In this document: one piece after another, positions 1 to 6,004 of the stretch | Position numbering within the stretch: the stretch's first letter is position 1 | How the letters are laid out: each line of letters opens with the position of its first letter | DNA from: Actinomycetota bacterium | GTDB lineage: Bacteria; Actinomycetota; Acidimicrobiia; Acidimicrobiales; JAHWLA01 | Direction of reading: 5' to 3' | NCBI GenBank assembly: GCA_019347595.1 | Contig: JAHWLA010000039.1 | Location: 1 to 13,991, forward strand | Length of the DNA stretch: 13,991 nucleotides | Program-made: the position numbers and the translations under genes | The notes under the pieces: generated by a model | Seen by the model: the letters and a program-made list of their open reading frames with translations, nothing else | The model's database searches: none | What the model was told of the DNA's origin: nothing

Positions 1-414
1 CGCCGCCAGCCGTTCCAGCACCCGCATGACGCGCGCCGCGATCTCCTCCCGGGTCTCGCCGTTGGGCGGCCGGTCGAGGTCGCCCGCCCGCCATGCCGCC
101 AGCCAGCCCGGCCACCCCTGCTCGATCTCGACCGTGGTCAAGCCGGACCAGTCGCCGATGTTGCGCTCGCGCAGGTCGGGCTCGACGCCGAGTACCTCGA
201 GTCCCAGCCGCTCGGTGATCAGCTCGGCGGTGCGCCGGGCCCGTTGCAGGTCGGAGGACACGGCGTAGCGCAGCCCTGTGGCCGCCAGCCGCTCGGCCGC
301 CGCCACCGCCTGCGCCTCGCCCAGCGGCGAGAGGGGCGGATCCGCCCATCCCTGCCAACGCCCTTCGGCGTTCCACGTGGATTGGCCGTGGCGCAGGAGG
401 AGGAGACGCGGCAT
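1..414 (-). CDS. Histidine phosphatase (phosphoglycerate mutase-like), 3' end cut by window edge
   Basis: Reading the minus strand from ATG at 414 gives 138 codons that run off the left edge. The protein begins MPRLLLLRHGQSTWN, the RHG motif of the histidine phosphatase superfamily; His9 would be the phosphorylated residue. Further family marks are SDLQRARRTAE (about residues 54-64) and ERNIGDWSGL (83-92), the usual acid/arginine region. Family members act on phosphorylated small molecules; typical substrates are sugar phosphates, 3-phosphoglycerate or nucleotide-precursor phosphates. The substrate cannot be told here, and the second catalytic His lies beyond the edge. No Shine-Dalgarno is visible; a TACTGG hexamer (422-427) ends seven bases before the start, suggesting a leaderless message. 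It diverges from the dehydratase gene. Synteny with gpm near mshA in other actinobacteria is possible but unproven. Confidence 0.9.
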   Translation of the reverse strand, partial: MPRLLLLRHGQSTWNAEGRWQGWADPPLSPLGEAQAVAAAERLAATGLRYAVSSDLQRARRTAELITERLGLEVLGVEPDLRERNIGDWSGLTTVEIEQGWPGWLAAWRAGDLDRPPNGETREEIAARVMRVLERLAA

Positions 415-421
415 GGGGCTA

Positions 422-427
422 CCAGTA
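422..427 (-). promoter_or_regulatory. Possible -10 box for the histidine phosphatase gene
   Basis: TACTGG on the minus strand ends seven bases before the ATG at 414. It lacks the final T of TANNNT, so this is weak, but the spacing matches the leaderless pattern seen at several other genes in the window. No -35 hexamer is clear. Confidence 0.3.
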
Positions 428-437
428 GAGCGCGCGC

Positions 438-455
438 CTTGGCTGCACGGCCAAG
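438..455. promoter_or_regulatory. Dyad between divergent genes, operator candidate
   Basis: CTTGGC, six bases (TGCACG), then GCCAAG forms a perfect 6-bp inverted repeat. It lies in the 88-bp gap between the divergent histidine phosphatase and MaoC dehydratase genes, just upstream of the -10 box of the latter. A dimeric repressor site is a fair reading, but a chance dyad of this size is possible in GC-rich DNA. Confidence 0.35.
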
Positions 456-463
456 TGGAGGGA

Positions 464-495
464 TAGCCTCCGGCCACTGCGACAGGGGGAAAGGA
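464..495 (+). promoter_or_regulatory. -10 box and Shine-Dalgarno of the MaoC dehydratase gene
   Basis: TAGCCT (464-469) is a TANNNT -10 hexamer. It is followed by a purine-rich GGGGGAAAGGA (485-495), a good Shine-Dalgarno seven bases before ATG 503. This is one of the clearly leadered genes in the window. A TTGGCT at 439-444 could be a -35, with a long 19-base spacer. Confidence 0.5.
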
Positions 496-502
496 AACGG
501 TC

Positions 503-1351
503 ATGGCACTGCCCTTGGACAAGCTCGGCACCCGGTACGAGAGCCGCACCGCGGCGATCGATCCCGACCGGGCCAAGCAGTATGCGGCCGCCACGAACGA
601 CGACAACCCGGCCTACGAGTCGGGCAAGTACGCCCCGCCCGTGTTCGGCGTGGTCCCCACCTGGGACGCCCTCGCCGTCACCATGGCGGAACTCATCACC
701 CCCGAGATGTTCATGATGCTGGTGCACGGCGAGCAGGACATGCACTTCCACCAGCCGCTCGTGCCGGGTCGCACCTTGGTGTCGACGGGCGAGGCGTTCA
801 ACATCAGAACCGGCAGCTCGGGCACCCGCATCACGGCTCGCATCGAGAGCGTGGACGCCGACTCGGGCGAGCGCGTCATGGATATCTACAACACGGTGTT
901 CGTGCGGGGCCTGACCGGCGGCGAGGACGGCGGTCCCGACAAGCCCGACCACACCTTCCCGGAGGACGCCCGCTCGCGTGAGGTGGCGCGGTTCACCGTG
1001 CATGTCGACGACGACCAGACGTTCCGCTACCGCGACGCGTCCGGCGACATGAACCCCATCCACGTCGACGACGACTTCGCCAAGAGCGTGGGGCTGCCCG
1101 GGATCATCAACCACGGGCTCTGCACCATGGCGATGACCAGCCAGGCCGTCATCATGACGGTCGGTGACGGCGACCCCGGCCGGCTGCGCCGGCTGGCGGT
1201 GCGCTTCTCCAAGAACGTCTTCCCGGGCAACGACGTCGAGACGGTGATCTACGACGCGGGTGAGGCGGGCGGCCGCAAGGCGTATGCCTTCGAGGCGTAC
1301 TCCGCAGGCGCGCTGGTCATTGCCAACGGCCGCGCCGAGCTGGACGGCTAG
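503..1351 (+). CDS. MaoC-family double-hotdog dehydratase / enoyl-CoA hydratase 2
   Basis: The product is 282 aa with two hotdog folds in tandem. The N-terminal half (about 1-140) resembles the FAS1 dehydratase / MaoC N-terminal domain. The C-terminal half (about 160-280) carries the hydratase-2 active site: YRDASGDMNPIH, with Asp182 and His187 in the D-x4-H spacing, followed by GLPGIINHGLCTMA. Members hydrate or dehydrate 2-enoyl and 3-hydroxyacyl thioesters (CoA or ACP), in fatty acid or steroid side-chain breakdown or in FAS-like synthesis. The length fits a two-domain hydratase 2. ATG 503 has a strong Shine-Dalgarno. The next gene starts 13 bases after the stop, so the two probably share a transcript. 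The exact substrate is unknown; the acyl-CoA dehydrogenase further right is compatible with acyl-CoA metabolism. Confidence 0.88.
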   Translation: MALPLDKLGTRYESRTAAIDPDRAKQYAAATNDDNPAYESGKYAPPVFGVVPTWDALAVTMAELITPEMFMMLVHGEQDMHFHQPLVPGRTLVSTGEAFNIRTGSSGTRITARIESVDADSGERVMDIYNTVFVRGLTGGEDGGPDKPDHTFPEDARSREVARFTVHVDDDQTFRYRDASGDMNPIHVDDDFAKSVGLPGIINHGLCTMAMTSQAVIMTVGDGDPGRLRRLAVRFSKNVFPGNDVETVIYDAGEAGGRKAYAFEAYSAGALVIANGRAELDG

Positions 1352-1364
1352 GCGGCGCGCGCCC

Positions 1365-2351
1365 TTGGCCGTCCTCCGCCTGTTCGCCGCAGCCCGAGAG
1401 GCAGCGGGGACGGCCCGCGACGATCTACCGGGGGCGACGGTGGCCGAGGTCCTGGCTGCCGCGCGCGCCCGGTACCCCGATGCGTTCGCCGACGTACTGG
1501 CCACAAGCCGGGTCTGGCGCAACGGCGAGCCCGCCGCCGACGGCGATGCCGTCACCGATGCCGACGAGGTGGCCGTGCTGCCGCCCGTGTCCGGGGGCGC
1601 CGTGGAGGAGCGGGGGACGCCCCCGCCGCCCGCCGATCGCAACGGCGATCCCGACCGGCCCCACGTGCGCCTCGGCCTCCTGTGGGCGGCGGTGACGTCG
1701 GCGGCCGTCGTGTTGGGCGTCCTCGTCCTTGCCGTGTGGTTGGCGGTGGTGGCTGCCCTCGCCGCCGCCCACGCGGCACGGACCTGGCGCCGCCGGGACG
1801 AGCAGGCCGACATGATGACGGCCGCGGCGGGCGCGGCCGTCATCACGGTGGCCGCCGCGGCCGGTCCCCTCGGGGTCGTCGTCGGCGCCGCCGCCGCCAC
1901 GGCGGCCGCCTTCCTCCGCGCCGCACCGCCGGTCACGGCCCAGCGCACGTTGTTCGTCGCCGGCCCGGTCGGCCTGGCGTGCGCGGCGCCGGTCGTCCTG
2001 CGGGCCGAGGGATTCCGCCACGCCTTCGCCCTGCTGGCCCTGGTGTGGGCCTACGACGCCGGTTGTTACGTCGTCGGCACCGGCGCAGCCAACCGGTGGG
2101 AAGGCCCGGCGGCCGGCGTGGCCACCGTGGCCGCTATGGGGCTGGCCGTGGCCGTGGTATTCGTGCCGCCGTTCGAGGGAGCGTGGCCCTGGGCCTTCAC
2201 CGCCCTGGTCGCCGCGCTGGCGCCGTTGGCCGAGCGGGCCGGTTCGCTGCTGCTCGGGGACCGGGACGCACGCGCCCCGGTCCTCCGACGCATCGATTCA
2301 CTGCTGGCCGCGGGGCCGGCTTTCGCCGCCCTCGGGCTCGTCGTCCTCTGA
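1365..2351 (+). CDS. MoaD/ThiS-like domain fused to a degenerate CdsA-like membrane domain
   Basis: From TTG 1365 the frame encodes 328 aa. Residues 1-78 look like MoaD, the small subunit of molybdopterin synthase: AVLRLFAAAREAAG, ATVAEVLAAARARYP, an internal NGE, and DEVAVLPPVSGG ending in Gly77-Gly78. In free MoaD that di-glycine is the C-terminus and is adenylated and thiocarboxylated. Here the chain continues through a Pro/Asp linker (79-100) into a hydrophobic domain with several membrane segments (about 101-325). Its end resembles phosphatidate cytidylyltransferase (CdsA): AYDAGCYVVGTG, NRWEGPAAG and VLRRIDSLL mirror the CdsA AY-G, KTWEG and DRIDSL signatures. The conserved S-x(4)-KR and KD residues and the first Asp of DRID appear lost, so catalysis is doubtful. 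TTG is the only sensible start that does not overlap the upstream gene; it has no clear Shine-Dalgarno. The function is not known. Confidence 0.72.
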   Translation: MAVLRLFAAAREAAGTARDDLPGATVAEVLAAARARYPDAFADVLATSRVWRNGEPAADGDAVTDADEVAVLPPVSGGAVEERGTPPPPADRNGDPDRPHVRLGLLWAAVTSAAVVLGVLVLAVWLAVVAALAAAHAARTWRRRDEQADMMTAAAGAAVITVAAAAGPLGVVVGAAAATAAAFLRAAPPVTAQRTLFVAGPVGLACAAPVVLRAEGFRHAFALLALVWAYDAGCYVVGTGAANRWEGPAAGVATVAAMGLAVAVVFVPPFEGAWPWAFTALVAALAPLAERAGSLLLGDRDARAPVLRRIDSLLAAGPAFAALGLVVL

Positions 2352-2357
2352 GGCGGA

Positions 2358-3077
2358 CTAGAAGAGGACCTCCCACAGCACCAGCAGGATCGCCCACAGC
2401 ACGAAGCCGGTGATGATGGTGTTGCGGTGGTCGTCGATGAAGAACGCCTGGCCCTTCCCAGCAGCGGGCGCTGTCAGGGCGATCCCCTCGAAGAGCACGA
2501 TGAGGACGATGAGGGCGACCCAGTAGATCGCCCGGTCGCCGCCCGCCACCGCCTCGAAGCGGGGGGCGAAGTGCGACGTGGCACCCATGAAGAACAGCAT
2601 GGGGATCGAGAACAGGGTGTTGGTGCGGGAGGCGCAGGCCGCCTTGCGAGCCGCTGTGGCGGCGTTGGGAAGGGCCTCCCCGCCTGTGGCTGTGGCCTCG
2701 GCGTTGGCGATGAACGTCTTCTGGCTCGGCCAGATGATCAGCCACACGTTGAGGAACATGATCACCGCCAGCAGCACGCCGGTGCTGATGCTGATCCCCA
2801 TCGGGGTCTTGTAGTAGTCCATGTCGGTCAGCCGCTCCTGGAAGGCCAGGATCGACAGCCCGGTGAGGAGCGTCAGCAGGGCGCCCCAGCGGAACCACCA
2901 CAGCGCCCGCGGCACCAGCTTGCGCACCGACTCGGTGCGGGGGCCGGCCTCGAAGCCTGCGAACGCCGGGGTCTGGACGAAGTTGAAGTAGTAGAGCAGC
3001 CCGATCCAGGTCACACCTGCGAGGTAGTGACCCCAGCGGGAGAGCATTTCCCCGCCGGTCTGGGTGAAGATCTCCAT
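2358..3077 (-). CDS. PuuD-like (urate hydroxylase N-domain family) membrane protein
   Basis: The product is 239 aa with about six membrane segments, near residues 12-32, 62-82, 100-124, 163-182, 189-213 and 218-238. The N-terminal RWGHYLAGVTWIGLLYYFNF and the following RALWWFRWGALLTLLTG match the Urate_ox_N / PuuD membrane domain, in which conserved His/Trp residues are thought to bind cofactor. Full PuuD is longer and ends in a cytochrome c domain with CXXCH; that part is absent, so urate oxidation is only the family label. ATG 3077 is chosen because AGGAGG (3083-3088) lies five bases upstream. It follows sodN on the same strand after 40 bases, suggesting a redox link with Ni-SOD, and converges on the MoaD-fusion gene with a 6-bp gap. 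Short paralogues of this kind are often annotated PuuD without experimental support. Confidence 0.7.
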   Translation of the reverse strand: MEIFTQTGGEMLSRWGHYLAGVTWIGLLYYFNFVQTPAFAGFEAGPRTESVRKLVPRALWWFRWGALLTLLTGLSILAFQERLTDMDYYKTPMGISISTGVLLAVIMFLNVWLIIWPSQKTFIANAEATATGGEALPNAATAARKAACASRTNTLFSIPMLFFMGATSHFAPRFEAVAGGDRAIYWVALIVLIVLFEGIALTAPAAGKGQAFFIDDHRNTIITGFVLWAILLVLWEVLF

Positions 3078-3082
3078 GCCAT

Positions 3083-3117
3083 CCTCCTGAGGTTCATGCG
3101 AAACCGCGCCGAACCTA
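3083..3117 (-). promoter_or_regulatory. -10 box and strong Shine-Dalgarno of the PuuD-like gene
   Basis: On the minus strand TAGGTT (3117-3112) follows directly after the sodN stop codon TGA, and AGGAGG (3088-3083) sits five bases before ATG 3077. The gene may therefore have its own promoter besides read-through from sodN. Confidence 0.45.
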
Positions 3118-3537
3118 TCAGGCGGCCTGGGTGTCCTTGAAGATCCGATCGACCTCGCCGATGGCATCGAGCAGCTCGTCGCCGACCGCCACGTCGGTGG
3201 TCTTCTTGGCCTCGCCCGCCAGCTTGGTGGCCTTCCAGAAGACCTCGTGGAGGTCGGGGTGGGCCTCCAGGTGCTCGGGCGTGAAGTGGTCGGTCCAGAG
3301 CACCCACAGGTGGTGCTTCACCAGGTCGGCGCGCTGCTCCTTGATGAGGATGGCCCGCTGCTTGAACTGCGGGTCGTCCGACTGGTTGTGCTTCTCCATG
3401 CAGTTGCGCACCGACTCCGCCTCGATGCGCGCCTGGGCGGGGTCGTACACCCCGCACGGGAGGTCGCAGTGGGCGAAAACCTCCCGGGGCGGGCGGAGAC
3501 GGTCGGTAAGCGAGAGCAAGGTGGGAAGGATCGGCAT
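3118..3537 (-). CDS. sodN: Nickel superoxide dismutase precursor
   Basis: The product is 139 aa. The sequence HCDLPCGVYDPAQARIEAES (residues 23-42) is the Ni-SOD signature. After removal of the 22-residue leader, His1, Cys2 and Cys6 of the mature protein form the nickel hook, and all are present. The mature part of 117 aa has the normal length and helical-bundle pattern, with IKEQRADLVKHHLWVLWTDHF close to Streptomyces SodN. The enzyme converts superoxide to oxygen and peroxide, usually as a cytoplasmic hexamer. The leader has the hydrophobic MPILPTLLSLTDRL but looks like a maturation propeptide, not a secretion signal. ATG 3537 is preferred to an upstream in-frame start at 3573 because TAGGAC lies seven bases before it (leaderless-like) and the longer start would overlap sodX fully. 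The protease gene diverges immediately next to it. Confidence 0.95.
   Translation of the reverse strand: MPILPTLLSLTDRLRPPREVFAHCDLPCGVYDPAQARIEAESVRNCMEKHNQSDDPQFKQRAILIKEQRADLVKHHLWVLWTDHFTPEHLEAHPDLHEVFWKATKLAGEAKKTTDVAVGDELLDAIGEVDRIFKDTQAA
3507..3530 (+). promoter_or_regulatory. Possible -10 and Shine-Dalgarno of sodX, inside sodN
   Basis: GGGAAGGA (3523-3530) lies seven bases before GTG 3538 and is a convincing Shine-Dalgarno. TAAGCG (3507-3512) could be the -10. Both lie inside the sodN leader-peptide codons on the opposite strand, so the 5' ends of the two transcripts would overlap. Confidence 0.4.
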
Positions 3538-3825
3538 GTGTCGCGTCCTACCCGGTGGCTCGTCCGAGGCCACAGCATGGTGCCCACGTTCTTGCCGGGC
3601 GACCGGTTGGTGCTCGCCCCGGCGTGGCGGCTGCGAGCCGGCGAGGTCGTGGTCGTCGACGACGGCACGCGGCCGCTGGTCAAGCGGGTGTCCTCCCTCA
3701 CGCGCTCGACGGTGACCGTCGCCGGCGACAACAGCGGGCGCGTCGGGCCGCTGCCGCGGTCGGCCGTGCTCGGCCGGGTGGTGTACCGCTACGCGCCTGC
3801 CGAGCGCGCCGGGCGCGTTCGCTGA
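3538..3825 (+). CDS. sodX: Nickel-type superoxide dismutase maturation protease (S26 family)
   Basis: The product is 95 aa from GTG 3538. RGHSMVPTFLPGDRLVL carries the S26 signal-peptidase box with nucleophile Ser12 or Ser13 (numbering from the GTG gives S13), PLVKRV supplies the general-base Lys49, and AGDNSG (62-67) is the conserved late box. No membrane anchor is present, unlike secretory signal peptidases but as expected for the small cytosolic protease that trims the SodN propeptide to expose His1. The start must lie before the catalytic Ser; GTG 3538 is the nearest and has GGGAAGGA seven bases upstream. It abuts the sodN start codon on the other strand with no gap. The sodN neighbourhood is what assigns the role; sequence alone would give only S26 peptidase. 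Confidence 0.92.
   Translation: MSRPTRWLVRGHSMVPTFLPGDRLVLAPAWRLRAGEVVVVDDGTRPLVKRVSSLTRSTVTVAGDNSGRVGPLPRSAVLGRVVYRYAPAERAGRVR
3545..3550 (-). promoter_or_regulatory. Possible -10 box of sodN, inside sodX
   Basis: TAGGAC on the minus strand ends seven bases before the sodN ATG. It lies within the first codons of sodX. The final T of the consensus is missing, so support comes mainly from spacing equal to that of other leaderless-looking genes here. Confidence 0.35.
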
Positions 3826-3835
3826 GGCGTCGGCC

Positions 3836-3841
3836 TACAGT
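3836..3841 (+). promoter_or_regulatory. -10 box of the acyl-CoA dehydrogenase gene (leaderless type)
   Basis: TACAGT ends six bases before ATG 3848, and no Shine-Dalgarno is present in CCGGCG. Transcription would start at or next to the A of the ATG. Confidence 0.5.
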
Positions 3842-3847
3842 CCGGCG

Positions 3848-4996
3848 ATGGCATCGCACCCGTTGTTCACCGAGGACCACGAGGAGCTGCGCCGGTCGAT
3901 CCGGGGGTTCGTGGAGAAGGAGCTGGCACCCCACGCCGAGGAGTGGGAGGCGGCCGGCGACTTCCCCGACTGGGTGTTCACACGCATGGGGGAGCTGGGC
4001 TTCCTCGGGCTCCACTTCGACCCCGCCGACAGCGGGCAGGGCGGCGACTACCTGACGATGCTCGTGCTGTCGGAGGAGATGGCCCGGTCGGGCTCGGGCG
4101 GCGTGAGCATGGCGGTCAGCGTGCAGTGCGAGTACGTCACCCCGCCGATCGCCAAGTTCGGCACCGAGGCGCAGAAGGAGCGCTGGCTGCGGCCCGCCGT
4201 GCGGGGCGAGCGCATCGGGGCGCTGGGCATCACCGAGCCCGACGCAGGCAGCGACGTGGCGGGCATCACCACCCGGGCGATCCGCGACGGCGACGAGTAC
4301 GTGGTGAACGGGCGCAAGACGTACATCACCAACGGCGTGCGGGCCGACTTCCTCCTGCTGGTGGCCAAGACCGACCCGACGCAGCGCCACACCGGGATCT
4401 CGCTGTTCCTCGTCGACACCGACACGCCCGGCTTCCACGTCGAGAAGCGGCTGGCCAAGGTCGGCATGCACTCGTCGGACACGGCCGAGCTGCGCTTCGA
4501 GGACATGCGCGTGCCGGCCGGGAACCTGCTGGGCGAGGAGGGCAAGGGCTTCCACCACATCATGTGGGAGCTCCAGGGCGAACGGCTCTCCGCGGCGGCG
4601 GGGGCGTGCGCGGGCGCCCAGCTCTGCATCGACAAGACGATCGAGTACGTGCGGGAGCGGCGGGCGTTCGGGCAGCGGGTGGTCGACTTCCAGGCCGTGC
4701 GCCATCACTTGGCCCACGCCCAGATGATGGTCGACGCCGCCCGGGCGTTGACGTACGAGACGGCGTGGAAGGTGCACCTGGGCGAGTACCCGGTGCGGGA
4801 GATCACCGAGGCCAAGCTGCTGGCCACCCGGACGCACTTCGAGGTGGCCGACATGTGCCTGCAGCTCCACGGCGGGCTCGGCTACATGATGGAGCACTGG
4901 GTGCAGCGGGCGTGGCGGGACAGCCGCTTGGCCCGCATCGGCGCCGGCGCCGACGAGGTGATGCTCGACTACATCGCCAAAGGCATGGGCCTCTAG
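3848..4996 (+). CDS. Acyl-CoA dehydrogenase
   Basis: The product is 382 aa, the usual single-subunit length. Order: N-terminal helical domain (about 1-118), FAD-binding beta domain with GALGITEPDAGSDVAGI and NGRKTYITNG (about 119-225), and C-terminal helical domain with RRAFGQRVVDFQAVRHHLA and LHGGLGYMMEHWVQRAWRDSR. It oxidises an acyl-CoA to the trans-2-enoyl-CoA and passes electrons to ETF. The MCAD-type base in the YEGT loop is replaced by IGAGADEVM, but Glu245 in LQGERLSAAAG sits where long-chain and isovaleryl-CoA dehydrogenases keep their catalytic Glu. It is therefore likely an active enzyme of the LCAD/IVD type. The chain length or branching of the substrate cannot be told. It is preceded by a leaderless-type promoter and followed by a 40-bp palindrome that may end its transcript. 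Confidence 0.93.
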   Translation: MASHPLFTEDHEELRRSIRGFVEKELAPHAEEWEAAGDFPDWVFTRMGELGFLGLHFDPADSGQGGDYLTMLVLSEEMARSGSGGVSMAVSVQCEYVTPPIAKFGTEAQKERWLRPAVRGERIGALGITEPDAGSDVAGITTRAIRDGDEYVVNGRKTYITNGVRADFLLLVAKTDPTQRHTGISLFLVDTDTPGFHVEKRLAKVGMHSSDTAELRFEDMRVPAGNLLGEEGKGFHHIMWELQGERLSAAAGACAGAQLCIDKTIEYVRERRAFGQRVVDFQAVRHHLAHAQMMVDAARALTYETAWKVHLGEYPVREITEAKLLATRTHFEVADMCLQLHGGLGYMMEHWVQRAWRDSRLARIGAGADEVMLDYIAKGMGL

Positions 4997-5010
4997 CCCG
5001 GCGACCCCTT

Positions 5011-5060
5011 GTTCGGGCTGGCAGATCACGGGCGTACGCCCGTGATCTGCCAGCCAGAAC
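5011..5060. repeat. Perfect 40-bp palindrome with extended arms
   Basis: Bases 5016-5055 are a perfect palindrome: GGCTGGCAGATCACGGGCG, TA, then the exact reverse complement. After one mismatch (5015/5056), GTTC (5011-5014) pairs with GAAC (5057-5060), so 24 of 25 positions pair. It lies between the acyl-CoA dehydrogenase stop and the rsiG promoter. No U-run follows on either strand, so it is not a canonical intrinsic terminator, although U-less hairpins are proposed as terminators in actinobacteria. Alternatives are an operator, a dispersed palindromic repeat or a recombination site. Confidence 0.9.
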
Positions 5061-5082
5061 GTTGGGACGTGGGGGAGGGCGG

Positions 5083-5088
5083 TACGCT
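5083..5088 (+). promoter_or_regulatory. -10 box of the rsiG-like gene
   Basis: TACGCT ends nine bases before ATG 5098. TTGGGA at 5062-5067 could be a -35 with a 15-base spacer, directly beside the palindrome arm. No Shine-Dalgarno is seen, so the transcript is likely leaderless or nearly so. Confidence 0.45.
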
Positions 5089-5097
5089 TCGGTGCGA

Positions 5098-5637
5098 ATG
5101 GCTATCTCACGTATCGACGACATCCTGAGCCCGGCGTACGTGGAGGGACTCGACGAACTCTCGCTCGTCGACGTGCGGGCGCGCCGCGACGAGTCGCAGG
5201 AAGCGGCCGACGAGCTCTCCTACCTGCGCCGCATGGTGCAGGGCCGGCTCGACATCGTCCACGCCGACCTCCAGCGGCGGGCGGGCGGCGAGCCGGGCGA
5301 CCTCCACGATCTGGTCGAGCAGTTGAAGCGGGGCGAGATCCTCGGCGAGGGGACGCGCGGCGCGGGGCTGGGCCGGCTGCCCAGCAACCTCACGCCCGCG
5401 GAAGCCGACGGGTGGATCGCCGCCGAGCTCGACACGATCATCGACGCCGCCCGCATGAGCACGTTGCCCGACCTCGACGAGACCGAGGTGCGGGCCATCG
5501 CCGACAAGCTCGAGGAGCTGGAGCGCCGCGTGTCCCACCAGCGGGCCGAGCTCCACGAGCGGGCCAACACACTGCAGGAGGAGATCGTGCGCCGGTACAA
5601 GTCCGGCGAGGCCACGGTCGACTCCCTGCTGAAGTGA
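5098..5637 (+). CDS. rsiG: RsiG/AmfC-family c-di-GMP-responsive anti-sigma factor
   Basis: The product is 179 aa, mostly helical and soluble. It follows the RsiG (formerly AmfC, aerial mycelium formation protein) pattern along its length: ISRIDDILSPAYVEGL near the start, DELSYLRRMVQGRLDIVHAD (38-57), a variable loop, then ELERRVSHQRAELHERAN (140-157) and RRYKSGEATVDSLL at the end. Streptomyces RsiG binds c-di-GMP through E-x3-S-x2-R-x3-Q-x3-D motifs on two helices and then holds sigma WhiG. Helix 1 here has Ser41, Arg44, Gln48 and Asp52, but Ala in the Glu position. Helix 2 has Glu142, Ser146 and Arg149, with His153 and Asn157 replacing Gln and Asp. Binding probably persists in modified form. 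It lies seven bases before a receiver gene and upstream of an HD-GYP phosphodiesterase. No sigma factor gene is in the window. Confidence 0.82.
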   Translation: MAISRIDDILSPAYVEGLDELSLVDVRARRDESQEAADELSYLRRMVQGRLDIVHADLQRRAGGEPGDLHDLVEQLKRGEILGEGTRGAGLGRLPSNLTPAEADGWIAAELDTIIDAARMSTLPDLDETEVRAIADKLEELERRVSHQRAELHERANTLQEEIVRRYKSGEATVDSLLK

Positions 5638-5644
5638 GCGTGGC

Positions 5645-6004
5645 GTGAGCGGAGGGAAGCTGGTGCTCGTCGTCGACGACGACGAGATGATCCGCCGGCT
5701 GGTGCGCACCGTGTTGGAAGCCGACGACTGGACGGTGGTCGAGGCCCGCGACGGGCCAGAGGCCTTCGCCCAGTTGGAGTCCACCGACCCCGCCGTCGTC
5801 GTGCTCGACGTGATGATGCCGGGCATGGACGGCGTCGAGGTGTGCCGCAAGATCGACCACAGCCGGGTGAAGGTGATCATGCTCACCGCCCGCGACGATC
5901 CTGCGTTGGAGCGGGCGTGCAAGGACGTGGGCGCCGACGCCTTTCTCACCAAGCCCTTCTCGTCGCTGACGCTGCTCGACCTGATAGAGGACCTCTCTGC
6001 GTGA
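5645..6004 (+). CDS. Stand-alone response regulator receiver domain
   Basis: The product is 119 aa and consists only of a REC domain. The acidic pocket is DDDE (11-14), the phosphoacceptor is Asp55 in VVVLDVMMPGMDG, and the switch residues Thr81 (IMLTAR) and Lys103 (FLTKPF) are intact, so it should accept phosphate. There is no output domain. The GTG start lies seven bases after the rsiG stop, which supports a shared transcript, and no other start keeps the first strand intact. REC and HD-GYP are commonly fused in one protein; here the HD-GYP gene is separate and 175 bases downstream, so the receiver may act on it, or on RsiG, in trans. No histidine kinase gene is in the window. Confidence 0.92.
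   Translation: MSGGKLVLVVDDDEMIRRLVRTVLEADDWTVVEARDGPEAFAQLESTDPAVVVLDVMMPGMDGVEVCRKIDHSRVKVIMLTARDDPALERACKDVGADAFLTKPFSSLTLLDLIEDLSA

Noticed and set aside
419..1948. Long minus-strand open frame of 509 codons opposite the dehydratase and MoaD-fusion genes
   Set aside because: It is a composition artefact of GC-rich codons; the plus-strand genes have recognisable domains and this frame has none.
3848..4996. Inactive acyl-CoA dehydrogenase because the YEGT glutamate is missing
   Set aside because: Long-chain and isovaleryl-type enzymes use a Glu at another position, and Glu245 fits that site.
3943..5637. A 564-codon open frame across the acyl-CoA dehydrogenase gene, joined in frame to rsiG
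   Set aside because: The part over 3943-4996 is an Arg/Gly/Pro-rich shadow of the dehydrogenase. Only the part from 5098 resembles a protein family.
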